In this document: positions 1-7,797 of the stretch, piece by piece
Layout: each line of letters begins with the position of its first letter
Numbering within the stretch: position 1 is the first letter of the stretch
Source of the DNA: Streptomyces sp. SolWspMP-5a-2
GTDB lineage: Bacteria; Actinomycetota; Actinomycetes; Streptomycetales; Streptomycetaceae
Assembly (NCBI RefSeq): GCF_900091845.1
Contig: NZ_FMCI01000029.1
Location: 1 to 49,248 of the forward strand
DNA length: 49,248 nt
Reading direction: 5' to 3'
Made by a program: the position numbers and the translations under genes
Notes under the pieces: model-generated
Databases searched by the model: none
The model's input: the letters and a program-made list of their open reading frames with translations, nothing else
Told to the model about the DNA's origin: nothing

Positions 1-22
1 TCGCAGCCAAGGAGGGAACCCG

Positions 23-901
23 ATGAGTGCGCACGGCGAGGGAATACGGAAGGTCGGCGTCGTCGGCTGCGGCCTGATGGGCTCCGGGATCGCCGAGGTG
101 TGCGCCCGCAACGGCCTGGACACGCTTGTCTACGAAGTCGATGACACGGCGTCGGAGACCGGCAGAACCAGGATCGGCCAGTCGCTCGACCGGGCCGTGG
201 ACCGGGGGAAGCTGACGGCACAAGCGCGCGATGCGGTGCTGGGGTCCCTGAGCTTCACGGTCGACCTGGCCGACTTCGCCGACCGGGACCTCGCCGTCGA
301 AGCGGTGCCCGAGGACGAGGAACTCAAGACCGGCATCTTTGCCACGCTCGACCGCGTCATGACGCGACCGGACGCTCTCCTCGCTTCCAACACCTCATCC
401 ATCCCCATCATGAAACTTGCTGCGGCCACCTCGTGTCCGGGCCGGGTCATGGGCCTGCACTTCTTCAATCCCGTCCCTGTGCTGGACCTCGTCGAGCTGG
501 TTCCGTCGCTGGTGACGAGCGACGACGCCTGGTCGAGGATGCACCAGTTCGCCACGGAGGTCCTGGGACGGCACGTCATCGTGTCCCAGGACCGGGCAGG
601 CTTCGTCGTCAACTCCCTTCTGATTCCGTACCTTCTCTCGGCGATCCGCATGTTCGAGTCCGGTTTCGCGGTGGCCCAGGACATCGACCAGGGCATGGTG
701 CGCGGGTGCGCCCATCCGATGGGCCCACTGGCACTCGCCGATCACATCGGCCTGGACACGACGCTGGCCGTGGCGGAATCGCTGTACGACGAGTACAAGG
801 AGCCTCTGTACGCGCCACCGCCCCTGCTGGCCCGCATGGTGATGGCCGGTCACCTCGGACGGAAGGCCGGGCGAGGGTTCTATTCGTATTCCGCCGCATG
901 A
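23..901 (+). CDS. 3-hydroxyacyl-CoA dehydrogenase (3-hydroxybutyryl-CoA dehydrogenase type)
   Basis: The 292-residue protein should oxidise 3-hydroxyacyl-CoA to 3-oxoacyl-CoA with NAD(P). The N-terminus carries the dinucleotide-binding glycine motif GCGLMGSGIAE (about residues 16-26). SNTSS lies near residue 122 and the catalytic-region HFFNPVPV near 145, both typical of the family. The C-terminal helical domain ends in GRKAGRGFYSY, as in stand-alone Hbd/PaaH/FadB2 enzymes of about 285 residues. The ATG follows AAGGAGG at good spacing. It lies at the window edge, so upstream operon partners may be missing. It faces the LysR gene across a hairpin. Family is clear; chain-length preference cannot be read. 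Confidence 0.93.
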   Translation: MSAHGEGIRKVGVVGCGLMGSGIAEVCARNGLDTLVYEVDDTASETGRTRIGQSLDRAVDRGKLTAQARDAVLGSLSFTVDLADFADRDLAVEAVPEDEELKTGIFATLDRVMTRPDALLASNTSSIPIMKLAAATSCPGRVMGLHFFNPVPVLDLVELVPSLVTSDDAWSRMHQFATEVLGRHVIVSQDRAGFVVNSLLIPYLLSAIRMFESGFAVAQDIDQGMVRGCAHPMGPLALADHIGLDTTLAVAESLYDEYKEPLYAPPPLLARMVMAGHLGRKAGRGFYSYSAA

Positions 902-1019
902 CTCACGCGCAGACACAAGAGGATTCGTCAGTGGCTTGAACGGCCAGAGCGACAGAGCCTTCACCAGCTTCTCCCCGGCCGGCCATGGCATCGATCCGGG
1001 CGGGCAGACCGGGGGAGGG

Positions 1020-1057
1020 GCAGGTTGACGTCCCGGAATCGTCGAGCGTCAACCTGC
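1020..1057. terminator. Bidirectional hairpin between convergent genes
   Basis: An 11-base arm GCAGGTTGACG (1020-1030) is perfectly complementary to CGTCAACCTGC (1047-1057), with a 16-base loop. It sits between the ends of the dehydrogenase and LysR genes, where a shared terminator is expected. No long T-run follows, as is usual in high-GC actinomycetes. Confidence 0.65.
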
Positions 1058-1123
1058 AAGGTGGAAACGGTAGTTGATACCCGGAGACGGCCTGCACCGG
1101 AGGTCGCAGGTCGGGCAGACTCC

Positions 1124-2062
1124 TCAGCGGAGCGCGGTGTCCGGCGCGTTGCGCAGCTGGTGGGCCAGCTCGACGAGGTGCATGGCTGAGTCCGAGGGAG
1201 CCGCGCCCAGCCAGACGGCGTTGAGCGCCCGGATCGGCCGCAGGCCTGGGACGTCGAGCCGGACGAGGCTGCCGTTCTGTATGTCGGCCGATGCCGCTCG
1301 CGCGCTGATGACGCCGATTCCCCCGCCGGCGCGTGCCGTGGCGAGAATGGTGGCCGTCGAACCGAGTTCGATCGCGTACGGAAGCTTGGGCGCGCCGGTT
1401 CTCAAGGCGCCGGCCAGCGCTGCCACGAACGTGTCCCGTGTGCCCGACCCGTGCTCGCGCAGCAGTGTCGGCTGGGTGAGCAGGTCAGCGGGCCGCAGCG
1501 GGAACGAGCGGCGTGCTGCCGGATAGGTCGGCGCCGCGACCAGGGCCAGCTCGTCGGTGTCGATCTGACGGTGGGACAGGTCCTGGGGCACGGTCGGCAT
1601 CTCCACGAAGCCTATGTCGGCCTGTCCGCTGCGGACCCGGTCGCAGACGTCGTGCGAGTTGGCGACGACGGCGGAGACCTCCAGGCGGGGATGGTCATGG
1701 CGCAGGACGAGCAGCCAACGAGGCATGAGGTACTCGGCGTTGGTGAGGCTTGCCGCGACTCTCAGGCGCGCTCCTCTGCTGCGGCGCAGGGCCTCGACAT
1801 TGCTCGCCAGTACCTGCGCCGGCCGGAGGACGTCGCGGGCCCACGCGGCGAACGCCTCGCCGACAGGTGTCAGAGTCGTACCGGTGGTCGTGCGCGTCAG
1901 CAGGGCGAGGCCCGTCCGGCGCTCCAGTCGGTTGAGCCGGTTGCTCGCCGCCGGTTGGCTCATGCCGTGCTCGTGGGCGGCCTTTCCGACGCTGCCCAGC
2001 TCCGCCACGCTCAGCAACAGGTCGAGTGACCCGAGGTCGGGAATCCATGGGGGAAGCGGCAC
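1124..2062 (-). CDS. LysR-family transcriptional regulator
   Basis: The protein is 312 residues when started at GTG 2062, the usual LysR length; the open frame runs further upstream but only over the neighbouring gene. The N-terminal winged helix-turn-helix contains AELGSVGKAAHEHGMSQPA followed by the linker helix NRLNRLERRTG. The C-terminal effector domain resembles CbbR/CysL-type regulators, with DIGFVEMP and a late GSTATILATARAGGGIGVIS segment. The start lies 4 bases after the exporter stop codon, so the two genes form one transcript. It probably controls the exporter through the box at 3211-3231. The ligand is unknown. Confidence 0.9.
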   Translation of the reverse strand: MPLPPWIPDLGSLDLLLSVAELGSVGKAAHEHGMSQPAASNRLNRLERRTGLALLTRTTTGTTLTPVGEAFAAWARDVLRPAQVLASNVEALRRSRGARLRVAASLTNAEYLMPRWLLVLRHDHPRLEVSAVVANSHDVCDRVRSGQADIGFVEMPTVPQDLSHRQIDTDELALVAAPTYPAARRSFPLRPADLLTQPTLLREHGSGTRDTFVAALAGALRTGAPKLPYAIELGSTATILATARAGGGIGVISARAASADIQNGSLVRLDVPGLRPIRALNAVWLGAAPSDSAMHLVELAHQLRNAPDTALR

Positions 2063-2066
2063 GACG

Positions 2067-3155
2067 TCACCCGACCGCGAGTTGGAGGAGGAGACTCGTC
2101 GCGGCCACCGTCGCCCAGAGGACCAGTCCCAGGACGACGGGCCGGGGGCCGGTGCGGCGCAACTCCGTGATGTCCGTGGACAGTCCGATGCCCACGAGGG
2201 CAGTCGTGATGAAGAACAGTGCCGTGTGGGCAAGCGCCGCGTGCGTCGACTGCGGCAGCAGGCCTGCGGTGTTGGCCGCCGCGGTGAGCAGGAAGCCGAC
2301 GAGGAACCACGGCACGAGCCGGACCGGGTTGACCTTCCCGGCTGCGGTCGCCGGGTCGGTCCTCGCCTCACGGCGACGTACCAGGGCGGCCAGCGCGAGG
2401 CAGATCGGTATGATCATCAGCGATCGTACGAGCTTGACGACGACGGCGTGGTCGGCGGCCTCGTGCCCGTAGGACGAGGCCGCCGCGACGACCGAACTGG
2501 TGTCGTTGACGGCGGTGCCGGCGAACAGGCCGAAGTCCGACTGGCTCATGCCGAGCGCGTGGCCCAGCGGCGGGAAGACGAGCACCGCGGCGACGTTGAA
2601 GAGGAAGATCGTCGATACCGCGTAGGCGATGTCGTTGCTCTTGGCCTTGATGACCGGGCTCACGGCGGCGATCGCGGATGCACCGCAGATCGCTGTACCG
2701 ACGCCGATGAGCGTGCGCAGGTCGGCGCCGATCCGCAGCCGGCGCCCCACCAGGTACGCGACGCCCAGGCATGCGGCGAGCGTGCCGAGCATGACCGGCA
2801 AGGAACTGGCTCCAACCTGTGCGATTTCGGTGAGTGACAGCTGTGTGCCGAGCAGCACGACGGCGAGCTGCAGCACAAAGCCCTTGGCTCGGGCCACTCC
2901 GGGCAGCAGTACGGGGCTGATGCCCAGCCTGACGCGCCACAGTGTGCCGATCAGGATGCCGATGACCGGAGCCCCGACGAGCGGGGCGACCAGTCCTGCT
3001 CCGGTCGCGGCGGCCGCGAGGACCGCGCACACCGCGAGCCCGGGAACATGCCGCAGGACTGTCGTGCGCGGTGCGGCAAGGCGCTGCGGTCCGACGTCCG
3101 GCGTCCGTCGTGCAGGGGGAGTCTGTTCGCCGGGCTGACGCTGTGTACGGGGCAT
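2067..3155 (-). CDS. yeiH: YeiH/UPF0324-family inner-membrane protein, putative sulfur-anion exporter
   Basis: The 362-residue protein has about ten hydrophobic segments starting near residue 37, and the conserved patches PVIGILIGTLWR, GIGTAICGASAI-like (seen as GVGTAICGASAIAAVSPV) and GTAVNDTSSVVAAASSYG. These are hallmarks of the YeiH/YadS family (PF03601), often annotated as putative sulfate exporters and commonly paired with a LysR regulator, as here. The basic first 30 residues are cytoplasmic and poorly conserved. Export of sulfite or sulfate is inferred from family annotation and from sulfur-related neighbours, not proven. Confidence 0.88.
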   Translation of the reverse strand: MPRTQRQPGEQTPPARRTPDVGPQRLAAPRTTVLRHVPGLAVCAVLAAAATGAGLVAPLVGAPVIGILIGTLWRVRLGISPVLLPGVARAKGFVLQLAVVLLGTQLSLTEIAQVGASSLPVMLGTLAACLGVAYLVGRRLRIGADLRTLIGVGTAICGASAIAAVSPVIKAKSNDIAYAVSTIFLFNVAAVLVFPPLGHALGMSQSDFGLFAGTAVNDTSSVVAAASSYGHEAADHAVVVKLVRSLMIIPICLALAALVRRREARTDPATAAGKVNPVRLVPWFLVGFLLTAAANTAGLLPQSTHAALAHTALFFITTALVGIGLSTDITELRRTGPRPVVLGLVLWATVAATSLLLQLAVG

Positions 3156-3210
3156 GCGGTCAGTCTCTGTACGGGGTAGACCTCCAGGTAGCCGTCACTT
3201 GGTTGGCACG

Positions 3211-3231
3211 CTCATAACACGTGGTTATGAG
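3211..3231. promoter_or_regulatory. Probable LysR-type operator (T-N11-A box)
   Basis: CTCATAAC (3211-3218) and GTTATGAG (3224-3231) form a perfect 8-bp inverted repeat around ACGTG. The inner ATAAC-N5-GTTAT matches the LysR T-N11-A pattern. It lies 56 bases upstream of the exporter-LysR operon and overlaps the last codons of the TetR gene. Confidence 0.65.
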
Positions 3232-3869
3232 CCTGGGGCAGGGTCCGGTGGGAGCAGGGCGGTGGTGATCAGCAGACGTCCCGCGGCTCTCGCGGCCTCG
3301 AACGAGTCCTCGCCGGGGCGCAGGGCGGCGGACAGCAGCGCTCCGTCGTAGAGCACCATCAACGACTCCGCGGTGCGTTCGGGCACGGCCACTCTGCCGG
3401 TCAGGGCCTGCTTGAGCAGCGCCTTGATGGCTGTCTTGTGCGTGCGTGCCCAGTGCGCCGCGGGCCCGTCCGCCGCCGGCATCTCCGCGACGGCGAGTGC
3501 GAAGGCGCAGCCGCGGAACGATCCCTGCTGGGAGCGGCTCTCGCCGACGTCGAGCAGGGCGTCGAAGACGTCGGCCGGGTCGTCGCTGTGCGCGTGCTCG
3601 ATCGCGGTGGTGACGGCGGCGAGCGTGTGGGTGTGGCGTCTTTGGAGGTAGGCGGCGATCAGGTCGTCCTTGCCGCCGAAGTTGCCGTACAGCGTGCCCC
3701 GGGCGACGTTCGACTGCTCGAGTATGCGCTGGACGCCGGTCTGCTGGATTCCTTCGGCGTAGAGCAACTCGTCGGCGGTGGCGAGGAGTCGCTCGAGTCC
3801 TGGCTTGCGCCGCTGCTGTCGTTCGACGCCGGTCTGGGGCGTGTTCTCCGCCTCGCCGGTCTGCGTCAT
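3225..3869 (-). CDS. TetR-family transcriptional regulator
   Basis: The 214-residue protein has a TetR HTH at about residues 25-75: RLLATADELLYAEGIQQTGV, then ILEQSNVARGTLYGNFGGKDDLI. The C-terminal ligand domain contains SRSQQGSFRGCAFALAVAEM, the pattern of the YxaF/AefR-like group with a conserved GC(A/P)F. It is divergent from the AhpD/ALDH/ADH group, with an imperfect operator between, so it likely represses itself and that group. The stop codon lies inside the LysR-type box of the next gene. Confidence 0.9.
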   Translation of the reverse strand: MTQTGEAENTPQTGVERQQRRKPGLERLLATADELLYAEGIQQTGVQRILEQSNVARGTLYGNFGGKDDLIAAYLQRRHTHTLAAVTTAIEHAHSDDPADVFDALLDVGESRSQQGSFRGCAFALAVAEMPAADGPAAHWARTHKTAIKALLKQALTGRVAVPERTAESLMVLYDGALLSAALRPGEDSFEAARAAGRLLITTALLPPDPAPGS

Positions 3870-3902
3870 GGGATTGAGGATAGCACCGTCATTGACTTTA
3901 AG

Positions 3903-3918
3903 TAGACCGACTGTTCTA
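3903..3918. promoter_or_regulatory. Probable TetR operator
   Basis: TAGACCGACTGTTCTA is a 16-bp imperfect palindrome (12 of 16 positions symmetric, TAGA-N8-TCTA outer arms). It sits between the divergent TetR start (3869) and AhpD-like start (3974), where an autoregulatory operator is expected. Confidence 0.5.
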
Positions 3919-3973
3919 GTGAGGACCGCGCCTGCGCAGTCGCCCAGACGCCTCCTCCGAAAGGATCCGCGCC

Positions 3974-4333
3974 ATGTGCTTCCACGACCCCGCCGACCGC
4001 AAGTACGCCGCCAACCTGCGCCGGGCCACGCCGACGATGCAGGCGGCCTACGCCGCGTTCGGCGAAGCGGTGTTCAAGAGCGAGGACGCCGCACTGCCGC
4101 AGAAGGTCCGTGAGCTGATCGCGGTCGCCGTCGGCACGACCACCCAGTGTCCGTTCTGCATCGACAGCCACACCCGCGCCGCCGTGGCCGCGGGCGCGAC
4201 GCCCGAGGAACTCGCCGAGGCCGTGATGGTCTCCGCCGCGATCCGTGCCGGCGGTGGCATCACGCACGGCTTCCAGGTGATGAAGACCCAGGTGGAAGAG
4301 GCGCGGAAGGCCGAGACGGCCAACTCCGCCTGA
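3974..4333 (+). CDS. Carboxymuconolactone decarboxylase / AhpD-like protein
   Basis: This 119-residue protein has the AhpD core: VRELIAVAVGTTTQCPFCIDSHTRAAVAAGAT, with the redox CxxC as CPFC (about residues 55-58) followed by the conserved DxHxRAA helix. The C-terminal helix GGITHGFQVMK is also typical. It probably acts as a small thiol-based peroxidase or reductase. The first residues MCFHDPADRKYA add an N-terminal cysteine not in the core. It lies 104 bp from TetR and 92 bp before the aldehyde dehydrogenase, suggesting a TetR-controlled electrophile-response or catabolic unit. Confidence 0.88.
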   Translation: MCFHDPADRKYAANLRRATPTMQAAYAAFGEAVFKSEDAALPQKVRELIAVAVGTTTQCPFCIDSHTRAAVAAGATPEELAEAVMVSAAIRAGGGITHGFQVMKTQVEEARKAETANSA

Positions 4334-4425
4334 GGGCGCGCGAGCTGAGCACTCCGAACACACCGAAGGACCCCTTCGACGAGCCGAAGCACCCGCACTT
4401 CCCATCATGACGAGGTAAAGACACG

Positions 4426-5874
4426 ATGAGTTCTACGCTCGACGCCCCTGCCGCTCCCAGCGACTTCGTCGTCATCAACCCGACCTCCGGTGAGGAGGTC
4501 GGTACCTTCGCGAACGCCACCCAGGGCGAGATCGACGCCGCCGTCCGGCGGGCGAAGGCCGCGCAGAAGCAGTGGTGGGGCATGACCTCCGATGCCCGCA
4601 GCCGCGCGCTGTGGCGGTGGTCGGAGCTGATCGAGGAGCACCACGAAGAGCTCGCCACGCTCGATGCCCGCTGCACGGGCAAGGTCATCCGTGACGGCCT
4701 GGCCGAGACCAGGAACGCCGCGCGGTACGCCCGCTGGTGGGCCGGGAAGACCGACAAGCTGTACGGCGAGCAGCTCGCCGACGTCCCCGGCCGCATGTCG
4801 TACACCATCCGCGAGCCCCTGGGCGTGTTCGCCGTCGTCCTGCCCTGGAACGCACCCGCGTTGGGCAGTGTCTCGCGCACGCTGCCACCGCTGGGCTGCG
4901 GCAACGCCGTCATCGTCAAGCCGTCCGAGTTCTCCCCGCTGTCCGCGCAGCGCATGGCCGAGCTGACGGTCGAGGCCGGTATGCCCGAGGGCCTGTACCA
5001 GGTGCTCATCGGCACCGGGGCCGTGGGGGGCGCCCTCGTCGAGCACCCGGGCGTCGACGGCATCTCCTTCACCGGCTCCGTGCCGACCGGGCAGAAGGTG
5101 AACCTCGCGGCGGCCGCCGGCTTCAAGAAGGCGACGCTCGAACTCGGCGGCAAGAGCCCCGTCGTCGTGTTCCCCGACGCGGACCTCGACGACGCCGCGC
5201 TCGGCGTGCTCATCGGCATCCTGATGAACGCCGGCCAGATCTGCGCGGCCAACAGCCGCCTGCTCGTGCACGAGGACATCGCCGCGGAGTTCACCGAGAA
5301 ACTGGTCGAGCGTGCCGCGCGCGTGGTCGTCGGCGATCCGCTCGACCCGGGCACGCAGGTCGGTCCGCTGGTGTGCCGGCGGCAGTACGACAAGGTCATG
5401 GACTTCATCGCGGCGGCGGAGGCCGAGGGCGCCACCATCAGCGCGGGCGGCGGGAGGCCGGTCCATCTGGCCGAGGGTGAGGGGCTGTTCATCGCCCCGA
5501 CGATCATCACCGATGTGCGCCCGGACATGAAGGTCAGCCGGGAGGAGGTCTTCGGACCGGTCCTGGGGATCACCACGTTCGGCACCGAGGAGGAGGCCGT
5601 CGCGCTGGCCAACGACAGCGAGTACGGCCTGTCCTCCTACGTGTGGACGTCCGACGCGGCCCGGCTGCACCGGATGGCCGAGCGCCTCGAGGCCGGTGTC
5701 GTCCACGGCAACACCTACCTCGTCATGGACGTGCAGCTGCCGTTCGGCGGCTTCAAGCAGAGCGGGGTCAACAACGCCTTCGGCAACGAGGCAGTCGAAG
5801 CGTGCACCCAGGTCAAGCGCATCACCCTGCGCACGGGCGAAGGCCCGCTGCCCAGCCCGTGGCCCGGCGTCTGA
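4426..5874 (+). CDS. Aldehyde dehydrogenase, NAD(P)-dependent
   Basis: The 482-residue protein is a complete ALDH. PWNAP (about 140-144) and KPSE (165-168) build the cofactor site. FTGS near 215, ELGGKSP with general base E239, and the catalytic cysteine C273 in NAGQICAANSR follow. EEVFGPVL near 365 is also present. It oxidises an aldehyde to an acid. It lies 10 bases before the alcohol dehydrogenase gene, so the pair likely acts in sequence on one alcohol/aldehyde. Substrate cannot be read; the set resembles betaine-aldehyde or aromatic aldehyde ALDHs. Confidence 0.94.
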   Translation: MSSTLDAPAAPSDFVVINPTSGEEVGTFANATQGEIDAAVRRAKAAQKQWWGMTSDARSRALWRWSELIEEHHEELATLDARCTGKVIRDGLAETRNAARYARWWAGKTDKLYGEQLADVPGRMSYTIREPLGVFAVVLPWNAPALGSVSRTLPPLGCGNAVIVKPSEFSPLSAQRMAELTVEAGMPEGLYQVLIGTGAVGGALVEHPGVDGISFTGSVPTGQKVNLAAAAGFKKATLELGGKSPVVVFPDADLDDAALGVLIGILMNAGQICAANSRLLVHEDIAAEFTEKLVERAARVVVGDPLDPGTQVGPLVCRRQYDKVMDFIAAAEAEGATISAGGGRPVHLAEGEGLFIAPTIITDVRPDMKVSREEVFGPVLGITTFGTEEEAVALANDSEYGLSSYVWTSDAARLHRMAERLEAGVVHGNTYLVMDVQLPFGGFKQSGVNNAFGNEAVEACTQVKRITLRTGEGPLPSPWPGV

Positions 5875-5884
5875 GGAGGATCGC

Positions 5885-6955
5885 ATGCCCACCACCACCA
5901 GGGCCTACTTCCAGCGGGAGCAGGACGGCCCCCTCGAGCTCACCACCGTCACCCTCGCCGACCCCCGCCCCCACGACGTGCGGGTCAGACTGATCGCGAC
6001 GGGCGTCTGCCAGAGCCAGATCTACTGGATGCACCAGCCCAGGCCCAAGCCGCTTCTGTTCGGCCACGAGGGCTACGGAGTCGTCGAGGCCGTCGGGGAC
6101 GCGGTCACCCGGGTCGGTGTGGGGGACACGGTCATGGTCACATGGCTGCCCAGTGCCGAGAGCGCCGAGCGCGCGCCCGGTCAGACGCTCGCGACGCTGC
6201 CCGACGGCACGGAGGCGTTCTGGACGAACGTCAGCACCTGGAACGAGCACACCGTGGTCGACGAGCAGTATCTCGTCGTGCTCGGGCCCCAGTTGCGTGA
6301 TCCCGCCCTCGCGCTGATCGGGTGCGCGGTACCCACCGGCGCGGGCGCCGTCATCAACGCCGGTGCCGTCACCGCCGGCGACACCGTGGCGGTCATCGGC
6401 CTCGGCGGGGTGGGCCTCTCCGCGGTCGCCGCGGCAGCGGCCCAGGGGGCTGCCGCGGTCATCGCCATCGACATCGCCGACGAGAAACTCGCCTTCGCCA
6501 AGCGGTTCGGGGCAACCCACGTAGTCAACTCGGCCACCCAGGACGCCGTCGCCGCGGTGCGCGAGCTGGCCCGCGGACGCAGCGGGAACCCCGGCGTGGA
6601 CGCCGCCGTGGACTGCGTCGGCAACGCGACCACCATCACCCAGGCCGTGGCGATGGCGGCGGACGGGAAGGTCTCTCTCCACCGGGGTGGCAACGCCGTC
6701 GTGGTCGGCGTACCGAAGACGTCCCTGGACCTCGACCCGATCCAGTTGCTGACGAAGGAGAAGTCGCTGCTCGGCACCCTGGGCGGCGGCTGCGGCCACG
6801 ACCAGCTCGGCCTGTTCTGCGACTGGACCCTGACCGGCACCCTCGATCTCGCCGCGATGGTGACCGAGCGGTTCGCCTTCGAGGACCTGCCGCAGGCTGT
6901 CGAGGCCCTGCGCCAGGGAAGGATCCTCGGCCGGTCCCTCGTCGAGATGGGCTGA
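5885..6955 (+). CDS. Zinc-type alcohol dehydrogenase (MDR family)
   Basis: The start is ATG 5885, preceded by GAGGAGG-like sequence; the open frame upstream overlaps the ALDH. The 356-residue protein keeps probable catalytic zinc ligands C42 (ATGVCQSQ), H61-E62 (FGHEGYG) and a cysteine in LIGCAVPTGAGA. The nucleotide motif is GLGGVG. The usual four-cysteine structural zinc loop near residue 100 is absent and replaced by a Cys-free stretch, a feature of some MDR subgroups. It probably interconverts an alcohol and the aldehyde handled by the preceding enzyme. Confidence 0.9.
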   Translation: MPTTTRAYFQREQDGPLELTTVTLADPRPHDVRVRLIATGVCQSQIYWMHQPRPKPLLFGHEGYGVVEAVGDAVTRVGVGDTVMVTWLPSAESAERAPGQTLATLPDGTEAFWTNVSTWNEHTVVDEQYLVVLGPQLRDPALALIGCAVPTGAGAVINAGAVTAGDTVAVIGLGGVGLSAVAAAAAQGAAAVIAIDIADEKLAFAKRFGATHVVNSATQDAVAAVRELARGRSGNPGVDAAVDCVGNATTITQAVAMAADGKVSLHRGGNAVVVGVPKTSLDLDPIQLLTKEKSLLGTLGGGCGHDQLGLFCDWTLTGTLDLAAMVTERFAFEDLPQAVEALRQGRILGRSLVEMG

Positions 6956-6972
6956 CCCGGCACCGCTCCGCA

Positions 6973-7011
6973 CAGCACCCCCGTACGCGAAGTGTGCGTA
7001 CGGGGGTGCTG
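6973..7011 (+). terminator. Strong hairpin terminator after the alcohol dehydrogenase
   Basis: CAGCACCCCCGTACGC (6973-6988) is perfectly complementary to GCGTACGGGGGTGCTG (6996-7011), a 16-bp stem with a 7-base loop, 17 bases after the ADH stop codon. Confidence 0.85.
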
Positions 7012-7142
7012 TCCTGGTGCTGCCGGGCAGCGTGGACCACGCTCGCGGACCCGGTCGGAGCGAGCGCCCGCCCGGTGCGCGGCGGTCCGCGAGGCGAGGA
7101 CGCCTCGGCCTCGTGCCCGCGCCACCGGGGCCGGGAGGACGA

Positions 7143-7188
7143 AAGGCCGGTGGCGGCGCGATCTCGTCGTCGCGCCGCCACCGGCCTT
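7143..7188 (-). terminator. Strong hairpin terminator of the ABC/CoA-transferase operon
   Basis: A 19-bp perfect stem (7143-7161 with 7170-7188, outer end AAGGCCGG / CCGGCCTT) with an 8-base loop lies 14 bases past the thiol dioxygenase stop. Together with the hairpin at 6973 it isolates the two convergent operons. Confidence 0.85.
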
Positions 7189-7202
7189 CCGTGCGGACCC
7201 GC

Positions 7203-7793
7203 CTACCGCGCGTGTGCCCAGGCGGAGACGAACGTCGTGCGGCTGCCGTCCTCCTCACTGTACGAGCGGCGGGGCAGGGAGCCGATGTCCGCTCCGTACA
7301 CGTGGATGCCGACACACGGCACGTCGCTGGCCGCGGCGACCGAGTGCACGTCCTGGTCGGTCGTGCAGCACACCTCGATGTCGCCCGGCTGGAGGAATCC
7401 CTCGTCCAGCTCACGCAGTCCGTTGGGTCGCGAGGGGTCGACGGCGAAGCGCCGCTCCCGCTCCCGGCCCGCGACGATGCCGATCACGCCCCAGGTTCCG
7501 TGGTCGTGCACGGGTGTCCTCTGCCCGACGTTCCACACCGCCGAGGCGATGCTGAACGAGCCGTCCGGCGCCACGTACAGGGGGTACATCACGTAGTGGT
7601 CCTCGTTCGGCCTGCGCAGCGGTTCGGGGAGGGTGATCCCGGACTCGAACCAGGTCCGCAGATGACGGGCGACCGCCTGGGTGACGGCCTGTTCGTCGGT
7701 GCCGAGGGTCTGCACCTCCCCGTCGACCGCGCGGACGAACGCGGCGAACGCGGCGTCGTCGCCGAGGGCAAGGCCGCTGGCTGACTCGGTCAT
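7203..7793 (-). CDS. Cysteine dioxygenase-family thiol dioxygenase (3-mercaptopropionate dioxygenase-like)
   Basis: Starting at ATG 7793 (GAAAGG ribosome site) the protein has 196 residues with a cupin fold. The iron ligands are H96 and H98 in PVHDHGTWG and H150 in DQDVHSV. HVYGADIG (164-171) supplies the His-Tyr of the catalytic network. The usual serine before that His is G163, and the Cys that crosslinks Tyr in mammalian CDO is absent. HDHxxWGxIG and HVYGAxIG match bacterial thiol dioxygenases acting on 3-mercaptopropionate or mercaptosuccinate better than true CDO. The expected product is a sulfinate. The position that is Arg in CDO and Gln in 3MP dioxygenases appears to be M69 by eye. 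It is the last gene of the operon. Confidence 0.88.
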   Translation of the reverse strand: MTESASGLALGDDAAFAAFVRAVDGEVQTLGTDEQAVTQAVARHLRTWFESGITLPEPLRRPNEDHYVMYPLYVAPDGSFSIASAVWNVGQRTPVHDHGTWGVIGIVAGRERERRFAVDPSRPNGLRELDEGFLQPGDIEVCCTTDQDVHSVAAASDVPCVGIHVYGADIGSLPRRSYSEEDGSRTTFVSAWAHAR

Positions 7794-7797
7794 GGAG

